Shown: one piece after another, positions 43,754-51,995 of the stretch
Layout of the letters: every line of letters starts with the position of its first letter
Position numbering within the stretch: position 1 is the first letter of the stretch
NCBI RefSeq assembly: GCF_023284065.1
Contig: NZ_JAKIKP010000001.1
Coordinates: 372,001-436,000 of the forward strand
DNA from: Shewanella gaetbuli
GTDB taxonomy: Bacteria > Pseudomonadota > Gammaproteobacteria > Enterobacterales > Shewanellaceae
Direction of reading: 5' to 3'
DNA length: 64,000 bases
Made by a program: the position numbers and the translations under genes
Notes under the pieces: model-generated
What the model saw: the letters and a program-made list of their open reading frames with translations, nothing else
Told to the model about the DNA's origin: nothing
Databases searched by the model: none

Positions 43754-44845
43754 ATGCAGCAAGATACTATCAATAACGTTCATATTAGTTCTGAACAAGT
43801 GCTTTCAACCCCCGCACAATTAAAGCAAGAGCTTCCATTATCTGCGCATGCTTATCGTTATATTCTTGATGCACGTAAAACGGTAGCGGATATTGTCCAT
43901 AAACGTGACAATCGGGTGTTAGTCGTTACCGGCCCATGTTCTATCCATGATATTGATGCTGCGAAAGAATACGCTCTAAAATTAAAGAAGTTACATGATG
44001 AATTAAGCGATGACTTTTATATTTTAATGCGAGTTTACTTTGAAAAGCCGCGAACCACAGTAGGGTGGAAAGGATTAATTAATGACCCGAATATGGATGA
44101 GTCTTTTGATGTTGAAAAAGGCTTGCGAATGGCGCGTGAATTGATGATTTGGCTTGCTGAGCTAGAGTTGCCTGTGGCAACTGAAGCGTTAGATCCAATT
44201 AGCCCGCAATATATTTCTGAATTAGTCACTTGGTCAGCCATTGGTGCTCGAACAACTGAGTCACAAACTCACCGTGAAATGGCTTCGGGTTTATCAATGC
44301 CGGTGGGCTTTAAAAATGGTACCGACGGTAAACTTGATGTCGCCATTAATGCACTTAAATCTGCCGCCAGTAGCCACCGCTTTATGGGGATTAACCAAGA
44401 AGGCCAAGTCAGTTTATTACAAACAGCGGGTAATCCTGACGGGCATATTATTTTACGTGGTGGTAAAAAACCAAATTATGATGCTCAAAGTGTCGCAGAG
44501 TGTGAACAACAAATTCATCAAGCTAAGCTGAATGCGCGTTTAGTTGTAGATTGTAGTCATGGTAATTCATCTAAAGACCATAACCGTCAAAAACAGGTAT
44601 GTGAAGACGTATTTAATCAAATCGCAGTAGGCAACAAGTCTATTATTGGTGTTATGCTAGAAAGCCATTTAAATGCAGGTAATCAAAGTACTAACAAGCC
44701 ATTGAATGAGCTAGAGTATGGCGTATCTGTAACGGATGCCTGTATTGATTGGGCTACAACTGAAACCATTTTACGACAAGGCGCTAACCAGTTATCTGCT
44801 GTACTCCCTAGACGGTTTGATGTACAGCAAGTAGTTAACGGTTAA
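43754..44845 (+). CDS. aroF: 3-deoxy-7-phosphoheptulonate (DAHP) synthase, tyrosine-type
   Basis: The 363-residue type I-alpha enzyme joins PEP and erythrose 4-phosphate, the first step of the shikimate pathway. Core motifs: [31 protein letters not shown] and [12 protein letters not shown]. The N-terminus ([21 protein letters not shown]) is nearest to E. coli AroF, the tyrosine-sensitive isozyme, and like there it is followed by tyrA with a one-base stop/start overlap. Confidence 0.95.
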   Translation: MQQDTINNVHISSEQVLSTPAQLKQELPLSAHAYRYILDARKTVADIVHKRDNRVLVVTGPCSIHDIDAAKEYALKLKKLHDELSDDFYILMRVYFEKPRTTVGWKGLINDPNMDESFDVEKGLRMARELMIWLAELELPVATEALDPISPQYISELVTWSAIGARTTESQTHREMASGLSMPVGFKNGTDGKLDVAINALKSAASSHRFMGINQEGQVSLLQTAGNPDGHIILRGGKKPNYDAQSVAECEQQIHQAKLNARLVVDCSHGNSSKDHNRQKQVCEDVFNQIAVGNKSIIGVMLESHLNAGNQSTNKPLNELEYGVSVTDACIDWATTETILRQGANQLSAVLPRRFDVQQVVNG

Positions 44846-45999
44846 TGATGAAAAACACCATGAACGAAAAGACCACTGCTGATTTAGAAAAACTACGCGA
44901 TTTAATTGACGGAGTAGACCAACAACTGCTGCATCTCCTACGCAAAAGATTAGATTTAGTGGCACAAGTTGGTGCGGTAAAACATGCGGCTGGGGTGCCA
45001 ATATACGCCCCTCAGCGTGAAGCCTCTATGCTGGCTAAGCGTCGTGATGAAGCTGAGAAAATGAATATTTCTCCTCAGTTGATTGAAGATATTCTTCGAC
45101 GCTTGATGCGCGAGTCTTACTTAAACGAAAAAGATGTTGGTTTTAAGCAAGTTAAGCATGACTTAGGGCATATTGTCGTGGTTGGCGGTGAAGGGCAATT
45201 GGGTCAGTTATTTACGCAAATGCTGACATTGTCTGGTTACAGCGTTAAGAGCTTAGATAAAAATGATTGGCAGCGTGCTGACGCTTTATTTGATGGCGCA
45301 GGAATGGTGTTGGTTACTGTGCCCATTAAAGTCACTTGCGATGTCATTAAAACCCATTTAACTCGTTTACCAGATACGTGTATTTTAGCAGATTTAACCT
45401 CAATTAAAGAGCAACCAGTCGATACTATGTTACTGGCTCATAAAGGGCCTGTAGTGGGGCTTCACCCAATGTTTGGCCCTGATGTAGGAAGTTTAGCAAA
45501 ACAGGTTGTAGTGGTTTGTCATGGCCGTCAAGCTGAAGCGTACCAATGGTTATTGGATCAAATTGCTATTTGGGGGGCAAGAATCGTTGAAGCTGAACCG
45601 GTAAAACATGACAAGGCCATGCAATTAGTTCAGGCGATGCGTCATTTCTCCAGTTTTGTCTACGGTATGAATTTGTGTAAAGAAGATGCTGAAATAGACA
45701 CTTTACTGCAGTTTAGTTCACCTATTTACCGGTTAGAGTTAGCGATGGTAGGGCGCTTGTTTGCTCAAGATCCTGAGCTTTATGCCGATATCATATTTGC
45801 CCAACAAGGTAGTCAAGATGTGATAGCTGACTACTTGGATAATTATCGTGATGCATTAGCGATGCTAAAGTCAGGTGATAGAGATGCATTTGTTGCAGAG
45901 TTCAAACGTGTCGCTAAATGGTTTGGTGATTTTGCACCTCAATTCCAACATGAAAGTCGTGCAATGCTGCAATCGGTAAACGATATGAAGACGGGTTAA
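44845..45999 (+). CDS. tyrA: Chorismate mutase / prephenate dehydrogenase
   Basis: The 384-residue bifunctional enzyme turns chorismate into 4-hydroxyphenylpyruvate for tyrosine. The N-terminal AroQ mutase covers about residues 10-95 ([22 protein letters not shown]); the dehydrogenase has the NAD motif [13 protein letters not shown] and the [16 protein letters not shown] active-site region. The ATG overlaps the aroF stop (TAATG), so translation is coupled. Confidence 0.96.
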   Translation: MMKNTMNEKTTADLEKLRDLIDGVDQQLLHLLRKRLDLVAQVGAVKHAAGVPIYAPQREASMLAKRRDEAEKMNISPQLIEDILRRLMRESYLNEKDVGFKQVKHDLGHIVVVGGEGQLGQLFTQMLTLSGYSVKSLDKNDWQRADALFDGAGMVLVTVPIKVTCDVIKTHLTRLPDTCILADLTSIKEQPVDTMLLAHKGPVVGLHPMFGPDVGSLAKQVVVVCHGRQAEAYQWLLDQIAIWGARIVEAEPVKHDKAMQLVQAMRHFSSFVYGMNLCKEDAEIDTLLQFSSPIYRLELAMVGRLFAQDPELYADIIFAQQGSQDVIADYLDNYRDALAMLKSGDRDAFVAEFKRVAKWFGDFAPQFQHESRAMLQSVNDMKTG

Positions 46000-46121
46000 G
46001 CTTTTTTAATCTATCTTTAATTGCGTAAAATCGACCTAGGGCTTATGTTTATAGAGTCATGAAAACGTCTTTAATTTGTCATGATTTTATACTAGGCCTT
46101 AGATTCACACGGAGACTGCCC

Positions 46122-46457
46122 ATGACGACTCAATCGCTGCCTACTGAGGCAACTCAAGATAACACCGTTGGTCATTTTCTCTATGCGCTAATGAGCGCCT
46201 TTCCTTTATTCTTTATTCCCGTTTTGATGAGCTTTTGGTTGAATTTAATTCAAAAGAATATTCAACCTAATACCCTGTTAGCGTCGCACCTTCGGTGGCA
46301 GCGCTTATCTATTATTGGCCTATGTCCATTTTGTATTGTGGGCTATTTGATGAACCCTATGTGGCTGAGTATATCGATATACCTTTTAGGAGTGATGTGG
46401 TTTAGCTATCGTATTGTTAAAGGCTGGCTTAGTTTAAATGAAGGATTGATGGTTTAA
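46122..46457 (+). CDS. Small membrane protein of unknown function
   Basis: A 111-residue protein with two to three membrane segments (about 20-43, 57-77 and 80-98) after a polar Thr/Gln-rich start. The layout loosely recalls the DUF4870-type small membrane proteins, but I do not recognise it firmly. I chose the ATG at 46122 because GGAG lies about eight bases upstream; the frame is open to 46059. It lies between tyrA and pheA on the plus strand and ends in a terminator shared with pheA. Confidence 0.65.
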   Translation: MTTQSLPTEATQDNTVGHFLYALMSAFPLFFIPVLMSFWLNLIQKNIQPNTLLASHLRWQRLSIIGLCPFCIVGYLMNPMWLSISIYLLGVMWFSYRIVKGWLSLNEGLMV

Positions 46458-46483
46458 CCACTTTGTTGTTTCAACCGGTCGTA

Positions 46484-46522
46484 AAAATGCCGCTATCTTT
46501 TCATTAGATTGCGGCATTTTTT
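46484..46522. terminator. Shared terminator of the membrane-protein gene and pheA
   Basis: AAAAATGCCGC and GCGGCATTTTTT form an 11-base stem with a 16-base loop between convergent genes; A and T runs lie at both ends. Confidence 0.8.
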
Positions 46523-46567
46523 ATGATGATGCGGTATGGTTAACAGAAATTAGTATTCGTCGCTCAT

Positions 46568-48508
46568 TTAGCAGTAAAGCTCACGTAAAAGGCTGATGTC
46601 AGTATCATTACAGGGTAAAGACATTATGATGCCATTAACATTAAGCTGTTTAGCCGCCTTTGCTTTAGCTGATTTAAACTCACAGTCCTCTTGAATTAGA
46701 TTACAAATCACCGGCAAATGAGATTGTTGTTTCAAGGTCACTAAAGCTGATAAATCTAAGGCGATCTGATCAGGTTGAGCAAAACTGCGCACACCTGAGT
46801 CACATAAAATTACCTGCTGATTTCCTTGCTCTAACACTGTTTGTACTGCTTGTAGCCAGTCTTCAACACTCGCCATATTATTGCGTTCAATTATCACGGG
46901 AATGTTCAAAGAGCCTAACTGATTGAGGATGGTTTGGTTATACATCTGCTGTCCCGTTAACATGAGTAAGTCGACCATGTTAGCCGTGACTAAATCAGCT
47001 TCTTGTTCAATTAAGTAGCCACTCACTAATCCGGCTTGTTCAATGACTTTGATTGACTTTTTAAGTTGTAACTCATTCACTGCAGTAGCCGAGTGCTGCA
47101 AGATCAGTGCTTGAAATCCTGTTTCTTTACTTTGTTTTGCTAACGTTGCTAACGCGGTATCATCAAGCCGCAGGTCGGCAATTTGAATTGCGGCAAAATG
47201 TGCTCCGCCTATGTGTAATTGTTTACACATAACTTCACTATCTTCCGGTTGATATTGGCGGCTATATTTTGCTGAATTTGATACTTCTGAAAGTGGTTTA
47301 GTTTCAGTGGATTTTGAACTTTCAGGTTCGATCAATAATTGAGATTGAGTCAATTGGGTTGGTTTAACCGTTTCACATGGGTAACAACCTAATACTTTAA
47401 TAAAGCGCGTTAAACGTTCTAACTCTTTAATGGATTGCTGCACATCTTGATTTGCTAAGTTGCCGTCAATATCAATATAAAACATTTCTTCCCAAGGCGT
47501 ACCTGGAATAGGTCTAGATTCTAATTTAGACATGTTTAGGTTATGTGCTTTTAATATTAACAGTGCTTCTACCAATGCGCCTGGCTTTTGTCCCGTTGCC
47601 ATAATTAAGGTCGTTTTGGCTGGAAGTTGTGACGGCACTTCAACGGCTTTTCTAGCGACAACAATGAAACGGCTTTGATTGATTTTTTGATTGGCTAGCC
47701 CCTCTTCTATCGCACTGAGTTGATATAAAGAGCCGCCTTCAGCACTGCCTATTGCGGCAACATTATTATCTGCAGCGTCATTTACTTTAGTCATCGCTTC
47801 TGCGCTACTAGAGCAGTACTCAAGTTTAAACTCAGGATGTTGGCTTAAATATCGGCTACATTGGCTAATGGGCTGTGGATGAGCGTAAACGGTTTTGATA
47901 TTAGATAAATCGGTTCCCGGTTTTGCCAGTAAACAGTGACCTACTTCGATAGTTGTTTCGCCCACAATGGATAAACTAGTATGTTGTAGCACATCATACA
48001 CTTCGTTAATTGAACCAGAAGAAGTGTTTTCAATGGGTAAAAAGCCATAGTCAGCGTGGCCTGATTCAACGGCGTTAACAATGTCATCGAAACTTTGGCA
48101 GCCGAAATCAATCATATTGACTTGGCGACGGTCACAATATCGGCTTGCTGCTAAATAAGAATATGAACCTCGAGCGCCTAAAAAGGCAATGGTATATTGT
48201 GTCTTCTGAGTATCTGGGTTCGCACGACCATGTAAAAAGGCTTGCTGGTTAAGCACTGAGTCTTCAATAATGCTTTGGTATAGCGAGATAACAAAGTGTG
48301 CATCTAAGCCTTTTTCTCGGCCTGCAATAACGAGTCTTTCAAGTAATTCTTTTTCTCGTTGCGTATCTCGTATTGGCCTGATGTCCACTTCTTTACTTTT
48401 GGCAACTTCTAAACTGAGCTCACGTCTTTTTGACAATAAGGATAGTAACTCATTATCTAACGCAGTAATTTGCTCTCGCGTTAAATTCAACCCCTGTGGT
48501 TTGTTCAT
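46568..48508 (-). CDS. pheA: Chorismate mutase / prephenate dehydratase with extra C-terminal DAHP synthase-like domain
   Basis: Makes phenylpyruvate from chorismate. At 646 residues it is about 260 longer than E. coli PheA (386). Residues 1-95 are an AroQ chorismate mutase with R11, R28/R29, K39 and R51 in place. Residues 105-285 are the dehydratase, where the catalytic T-R-F reads S-R-F (279-281). Residues 298-385 are the ACT domain with GALVEAL and LESRP, the Phe-binding signatures. After a Ser/Glu linker, residues 428-640 look like a type I-beta DAHP synthase barrel (NIPVIIERNNMASVEDWLQA, then VILCDSGVRSF, LDLSALVTLK, SHLPVICN) but the GPCS, KPRTSP and metal-His signatures are lost, so this part is probably a pseudoenzyme. 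It follows a Phe attenuator. Confidence 0.93.
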   Translation of the reverse strand: MNKPQGLNLTREQITALDNELLSLLSKRRELSLEVAKSKEVDIRPIRDTQREKELLERLVIAGREKGLDAHFVISLYQSIIEDSVLNQQAFLHGRANPDTQKTQYTIAFLGARGSYSYLAASRYCDRRQVNMIDFGCQSFDDIVNAVESGHADYGFLPIENTSSGSINEVYDVLQHTSLSIVGETTIEVGHCLLAKPGTDLSNIKTVYAHPQPISQCSRYLSQHPEFKLEYCSSSAEAMTKVNDAADNNVAAIGSAEGGSLYQLSAIEEGLANQKINQSRFIVVARKAVEVPSQLPAKTTLIMATGQKPGALVEALLILKAHNLNMSKLESRPIPGTPWEEMFYIDIDGNLANQDVQQSIKELERLTRFIKVLGCYPCETVKPTQLTQSQLLIEPESSKSTETKPLSEVSNSAKYSRQYQPEDSEVMCKQLHIGGAHFAAIQIADLRLDDTALATLAKQSKETGFQALILQHSATAVNELQLKKSIKVIEQAGLVSGYLIEQEADLVTANMVDLLMLTGQQMYNQTILNQLGSLNIPVIIERNNMASVEDWLQAVQTVLEQGNQQVILCDSGVRSFAQPDQIALDLSALVTLKQQSHLPVICNLIQEDCEFKSAKAKAAKQLNVNGIIMSLPCNDTDISLLRELYC

Positions 48509-48552
48509 ACTAGCCTCTTTAAATAGTTAATCTGATAATTTAAAACTAAAAA

Positions 48553-48570
48553 GCCCCCCGGTTGGGAGGC
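48553..48570 (-). terminator. pheA attenuator terminator
   Basis: On the minus strand GCCTCCC-AACC-GGGGGGC is followed by TTTTTAGTTTT, a terminator inside the leader of pheA. Its left arm can instead pair with GGGAGGC at 48608-48614, next to the leader stop codon. Confidence 0.88.
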
Positions 48571-48613
48571 TTTGGTATTTTCATTTTGTTTTTTATACAC
48601 AAAAACCGCCTCC

Positions 48614-48667
48614 CTAAATGGGTTGCATAAAAAACAAAATAAAAATATTGCGCGTAAAAATATTCAT
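48614..48667 (-). CDS. pheL: Phe-rich leader peptide of pheA attenuation
   Basis: A 17-residue open frame, MNIFTRNIFILFFMQPI, with four Phe (4, 9, 12, 13), ending right before the antiterminator arm GGGAGGC. Codons 10-14 form one arm of a perfect 14-base inverted repeat (48627-48640 with 48583-48596). If charged tRNA-Phe is scarce, the ribosome would stall at F12-F13 and free the GGGAGGC arm to pair with GCCTCCC. No Shine-Dalgarno precedes the ATG; TTGACA at 48697-48702, 17 bases, then TAGTTT would place transcription start at or next to the ATG, so the leader may be leaderless. Confidence 0.85.
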   Translation of the reverse strand: MNIFTRNIFILFFMQPI

Positions 48668-48731
48668 GGGTTAAAACTAAAACGTAGCCTTGTGACTGTC
48701 AATGTAAAATTGCTCATAATGAATAAAAGCC

Positions 48732-48760
48732 AATAAAAAAGCGCACCAGAGGGTGCGCTT
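48732..48760 (-). terminator. Terminator after raiA
   Basis: On the minus strand AAGCGCACC-CTCT-GGTGCGCTT is followed by TTTTATT. It separates raiA from the pheL-pheA unit. Confidence 0.88.
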
Positions 48761-48778
48761 CGGTATCAATAATTAAAA

Positions 48779-49129
48779 TCAAGCTGCTGTGTCCTCCTTA
48801 TATACGTACTCAAAATCATCTTCTGCATCTTCAAATGTAGCATGACGTTGAGCTTGAGGTTTATGAGTCAGGCGATTTAGCTGTTTTTCCAGCTTTTTAC
48901 CCATTGCAGTAATTGCTGCGTAAAGGTTTTCATTTTTCGCCTGGGCAAATAGATCACCACTTGGCAAGCCTATTGAAGACTCAATTTTAAATAACTGCTT
49001 TTCCTGTGTGATAATAACGTGTGGGTTAATAAGTTGAATATCGTGTCGAGTTAGTTTTTCAAATTGTCCTTCTATACGTTCACGGATTGGGGCAGTGACT
49101 TCAAGTTGCTTGCTAGTGATTTTCAGCAT
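48779..49129 (-). CDS. raiA: Ribosome-associated inhibitor / hibernation factor RaiA
   Basis: A 116-residue protein of the HPF/RaiA family that occupies the decoding centre of idle 70S ribosomes. It opens with LKITSKQLEVTAPIRERIE, has the LTRHDIQLINPHVIITQEKQ strand and a short acidic C-terminal tail (FEDAEDDFEYVYKED) like E. coli RaiA (YfiA). Position beside pheL-pheA is the same as in E. coli. A perfect CRP site lies 60 bases upstream, which fits expression on carbon limitation. Confidence 0.92.
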   Translation of the reverse strand: MLKITSKQLEVTAPIRERIEGQFEKLTRHDIQLINPHVIITQEKQLFKIESSIGLPSGDLFAQAKNENLYAAITAMGKKLEKQLNRLTHKPQAQRHATFEDAEDDFEYVYKEDTAA

Positions 49130-49188
49130 ATTTAGAACCTTTTGTTATGTTGCTTAACTTCAGAATACCAATTTCCCACCCGATAAAT

Positions 49189-49204
49189 GTGATGTAAATC
49201 ACAT
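49189..49204. promoter_or_regulatory. CRP site upstream of raiA
   Basis: TGTGATGTAAATCACA matches TGTGA-N6-TCACA exactly. It lies 60 bases from the raiA start, a usual activator distance. It is 316 bases from the divergent cytochrome b561 gene. Confidence 0.8.
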
Positions 49205-49270
49205 TTTATTGTGATGATATGCCTAGGTGATGCGAATTTGAACTGACAGACATTTTTAGCAAATTATGGC

Positions 49271-49319
49271 CAAATATAGCTTGTATTTGAGCAAATAAAC
49301 GCTCATATTTGAGTGGATA
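49271..49319. promoter_or_regulatory. Cluster of CAAATA/TATTTG half-sites upstream of cytochrome b561
   Basis: Four half-sites in 49 bases: CAAATA 49271, TATTTG 49284, CAAATA 49292, TATTTG 49306. They give one inverted repeat TATTTG-AG-CAAATA and a second 14-mer TATTTGAGTGGATA 22 bases on, i.e. about two helical turns. I cannot match this to a known regulator. Confidence 0.4.
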
Positions 49320-49520
49320 AGTGGCTATCGTCTTACCCATATTTCAGTATGGTTGGTTATTTATTATCCCGCTATTTTCCTCAACTATGCCCCACCTATG
49401 TTCTCCAGCTACCTTTACATTTGTTTACTGTTCATATTGCAGTGAATTAGCTGACTTTCCCTTATAATGAGCGCAAATAAGCCTTTATTCACATTGATAA
49501 CTTTTAACGTTAGGTGTTGT

Positions 49521-50186
49521 ATGCAACCAAATAATAATAGAATTAAAGTATGGGATTTACCTGTCAGAATATTTCATTGGGGTATGGTTTCCTTGCTGGC
49601 ATTGCTATGGTGGACAGCAGATGCTGGTGAAATGGAGTTGCATCAGGTAATGGCTTACTTGTTATGCTCATTACTGGTTTTTAGAGTGGTCTGGGGTGTG
49701 GTTGGCAGTGAAACGGCCAAGTTTAGTCAATTTTTACGCTCTCCTAAAGCAGCATTACAGTATGCAAAATCAAATCCTAAGCCTGAAAGTATTGGTCATA
49801 ATCCCTTAGGCGCTTTTATGGTTGTCTTATTGATGCTACTGCTGATGGTGCAATTCTCAACTGGATTATTTGCTACAGATGATATTTTTACAGAAGGCCC
49901 GCTTAATCGATATATCTCTTCAGATTTAGCCAGCACATTGACTTGGATTCACAAACAAGCCTTTAATGTGATTTTAGCTTTTGCAGCAATACATGTTTTG
50001 GCGATTATTATTTATCTCATTAAAGGGGATAATTTAATTGCAGCGATGATAACCGGATATAAGAAAGTTAACGCTCAAGTGGCTCAGCCCAAGCAGCGCT
50101 CTATTTGGATCGCTTTAGTCATATTTGCTGGCATATTTTCTGTGGTGTGGTTTGTTGAATTAGGCAACGTTGTTGCGTATTTATAG
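49521..50186 (+). CDS. Cytochrome b561-type di-heme membrane protein
   Basis: A 221-residue inner-membrane protein of the cytochrome b561/b6 family that moves electrons between quinol and a periplasmic partner. The N-terminal IKVWDLPVRIFHW motif includes the usual heme His; other candidate ligands are H in the LHQVMAYLL segment, in TWIHKQAFNVIL and in AAIHVLAIIIY. About five membrane segments are visible, the last at the C-terminus. I chose ATG 49521 with TAGGTG upstream; the frame runs back to 49467. The convergent cytochrome c-prime gene is its likely partner by position. Symbol left open. Confidence 0.85.
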   Translation: MQPNNNRIKVWDLPVRIFHWGMVSLLALLWWTADAGEMELHQVMAYLLCSLLVFRVVWGVVGSETAKFSQFLRSPKAALQYAKSNPKPESIGHNPLGAFMVVLLMLLLMVQFSTGLFATDDIFTEGPLNRYISSDLASTLTWIHKQAFNVILAFAAIHVLAIIIYLIKGDNLIAAMITGYKKVNAQVAQPKQRSIWIALVIFAGIFSVVWFVELGNVVAYL

Positions 50187-50252
50187 CGCCATGAAAGGTA
50201 ATGGTAGCAAGTGAAAAGCTGTCATGTGGATTGATAAAGTAAGATAGATAAA

Positions 50253-50292
50253 GCAAGGTAATATTCCCATAACGGATTGTATATTACCTTGC
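50253..50292. repeat. 12-base inverted repeat between cytochrome genes
   Basis: GCAAGGTAATAT and ATATTACCTTGC are perfect complements with a 16-base loop. No T-run follows. It may end or protect the two convergent messages. Confidence 0.6.
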
Positions 50293-50312
50293 TGACCAAT
50301 TAAGACGATAAA

Positions 50313-50762
50313 TTAGTCTTTTTTGTATACGTCGTGGCAACCTTTACAGCTTTTGCCTGTTGCACCAAATGCAGCTTTCATTGCACGTTGATCATCTCCT
50401 TGTGCAGCAACAGCCAATTTAGCGGCATTGTCTTTAAACTCTAGCATTTTGGCATCAAAGTCAGCTTTGTCTGACCAAACTTTTGCTAATGCTTCAGTAT
50501 TACCTTTATCTGAACCGGCAATAAAACCTTCGTGAGGTAATTTTGCTAAGGCAGCTACGTTTTCAGCTCTTGCTTTAAATGTAGCTGCATTAAATTCTTT
50601 ATCGCCTTTTAACATTGCACCCATATCACCAAAATTGTAAGCAATAAGCGTGAATGCTGATTGGCGATATTTAATGGCATGGTCAGTATTTTTAAAGTTG
50701 TTGGCGTAAACACTTGGGATTAATAACGCGGTAGCGGTAAAAGCTAATAGGACTTTTTTCAT
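50313..50762 (-). CDS. Cytochrome c-prime (class II c-type cytochrome)
   Basis: A 149-residue periplasmic protein with a signal peptide (about residues 1-20) and a single C-terminal heme site C139-K-G-C142-H143, the class II pattern, in a four-helix bundle. Proteins of this class bind NO and CO and can protect against NO. A Phe lies in RQSAFTLIAYNF near the start of the mature chain; cleavage after YAN would make it F16, which from memory is the distal-pocket residue in the Shewanella frigidimarina protein (Leu in Alcaligenes). Convergent with cytochrome b561. Confidence 0.9.
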   Translation of the reverse strand: MKKVLLAFTATALLIPSVYANNFKNTDHAIKYRQSAFTLIAYNFGDMGAMLKGDKEFNAATFKARAENVAALAKLPHEGFIAGSDKGNTEALAKVWSDKADFDAKMLEFKDNAAKLAVAAQGDDQRAMKAAFGATGKSCKGCHDVYKKD

Positions 50763-50971
50763 GTTATTCTCTATTGTTATAGGTTGAAAATAGTTTAGGT
50801 TGTTGACTGAACATTATTTTACACAATTTTAGGTATGGATCACGTTTTGTTTGTTTCCGAATGTGAGTCATCTTTACATTGATTGATATTGACGAGTTAG
50901 GCCGTAAGCTGATGATTGTTTTACTGTGATAAATTGCTATCATCTATATGAATTTCTAAAGAGAGAGCCTA

Positions 50972-51247
50972 ATGAGAGCAAATTGGAGTTTAGTGGTTGA
51001 TAAAGTATTAACCCATGCAAACGATGAAGACTTATCAGTGTTGTTCCAACTGTTGATGACAGAGGAAGAGCGCAGTGCGATTGCGGGGAGATTAAAAGTG
51101 TTTCAAACCTTGCTAGCAGGTGAACTTAGCCAACGACAAATCGCATCAGAGTATCAAGTGAGTATTGCCACTATTACTCGTTGTTCAAATTATCTGAAAA
51201 ATATGTCACCAGAAAAACGTGAAGCAATTCAAAAGTTAATTCTATAA
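50972..51247 (+). CDS. trpR: Trp operon repressor
   Basis: A 91-residue all-helical repressor that binds DNA when loaded with tryptophan. The family sequence LLMTEEERSAIAGRLKVF and the helix-turn-helix LSQRQIASEYQVSIATITRCSNYLK are clear. It is monocistronic. The trp operon is not in this window. Confidence 0.92.
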   Translation: MRANWSLVVDKVLTHANDEDLSVLFQLLMTEEERSAIAGRLKVFQTLLAGELSQRQIASEYQVSIATITRCSNYLKNMSPEKREAIQKLIL

Positions 51248-51289
51248 GCGTAACGTTGTGACTCGTTAGAGACAATGAGAAAACAAGCA

Positions 51290-51673
51290 TTAACGGCGAT
51301 ATGCTTTAAATACCGGAATTTTGTGTTTTCTATAACTCGAACGCCTAATTATTAGATAGGCACCAAACGTCAGTAGGCATATCGCGAATAGGCTGCTTGA
51401 TTCTTTAGGGTCATATCGATAAAGCAAGACAGCTGATAAAATATAGATAAACGGTAAATAACCGTATAACCATTCAGGCCAGATCCCTTCTTTACGTTTT
51501 CGCTTTTGATCTGTGCGACGGTTTTGAGAGCGTAAGTTATAGATTCTTGCACCAAATACATACACAAACACGGCAGCGGCAATAGCATATTCTTGTTGTA
51601 ACACTAAGAGGCTTGCACTTCCTATTGCAATGTAAGTGAATGGCAGTAATTCATATATAGGTTTAATTAACAT
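51290..51673 (-). CDS. Small membrane protein of unknown function
   Basis: A 127-residue protein with three to four hydrophobic segments (about 8-24, 27-43, 70-87, 93-110). A strongly basic loop lies between the second and third (NRRTDQKRKRKEG, about residues 51-63) and a basic tail ends the chain. No motif is recognised. It starts close to the slyD 3' side on the same strand but is a separate unit. It is convergent with trpR. Confidence 0.6.
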   Translation of the reverse strand: MLIKPIYELLPFTYIAIGSASLLVLQQEYAIAAAVFVYVFGARIYNLRSQNRRTDQKRKRKEGIWPEWLYGYLPFIYILSAVLLYRYDPKESSSLFAICLLTFGAYLIIRRSSYRKHKIPVFKAYRR

Positions 51674-51889
51674 TTAGCACTCCATCGCGAAGCGTTAATT
51701 ATTATTGTTTTTATTTGATTGATGATACGCGAATAGTTGCCATTAACTATGAAGCTCTTATAAATCTAATTAATTGTTTAAATAGCTAAATTATTGGCAG
51801 ATTGCTATTCAGCAAAGTCCTAAGTGGCATCAATATTATCCAGTTCATATGTAACATATAATGCACTTAATCTTAGATTGTAGTCTAAA

Positions 51890-51926
51890 AATAAAGCCAC
51901 TGGCTTATTTTCGTCAGTGGCTTTAT
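51890..51926 (-). terminator. Terminator after slyD
   Basis: AATAAAGCCACTG pairs with CAGTGGCTTTAT across a 12-base loop; on the minus strand it is followed by TTTTTAG. Confidence 0.75.
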
Positions 51927-51995
51927 CGTATTCAAACTTTAGTCTTACAATTTTGTGCGAATATCAGTTATGGTGTTGCTCACAACAAGTATCGC

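Noticed and set aside
50862..50880. TGTGAGTCATCTTTACA between cytochrome c-prime and trpR as a CRP site
   Set aside because: The right half does not fit the consensus.
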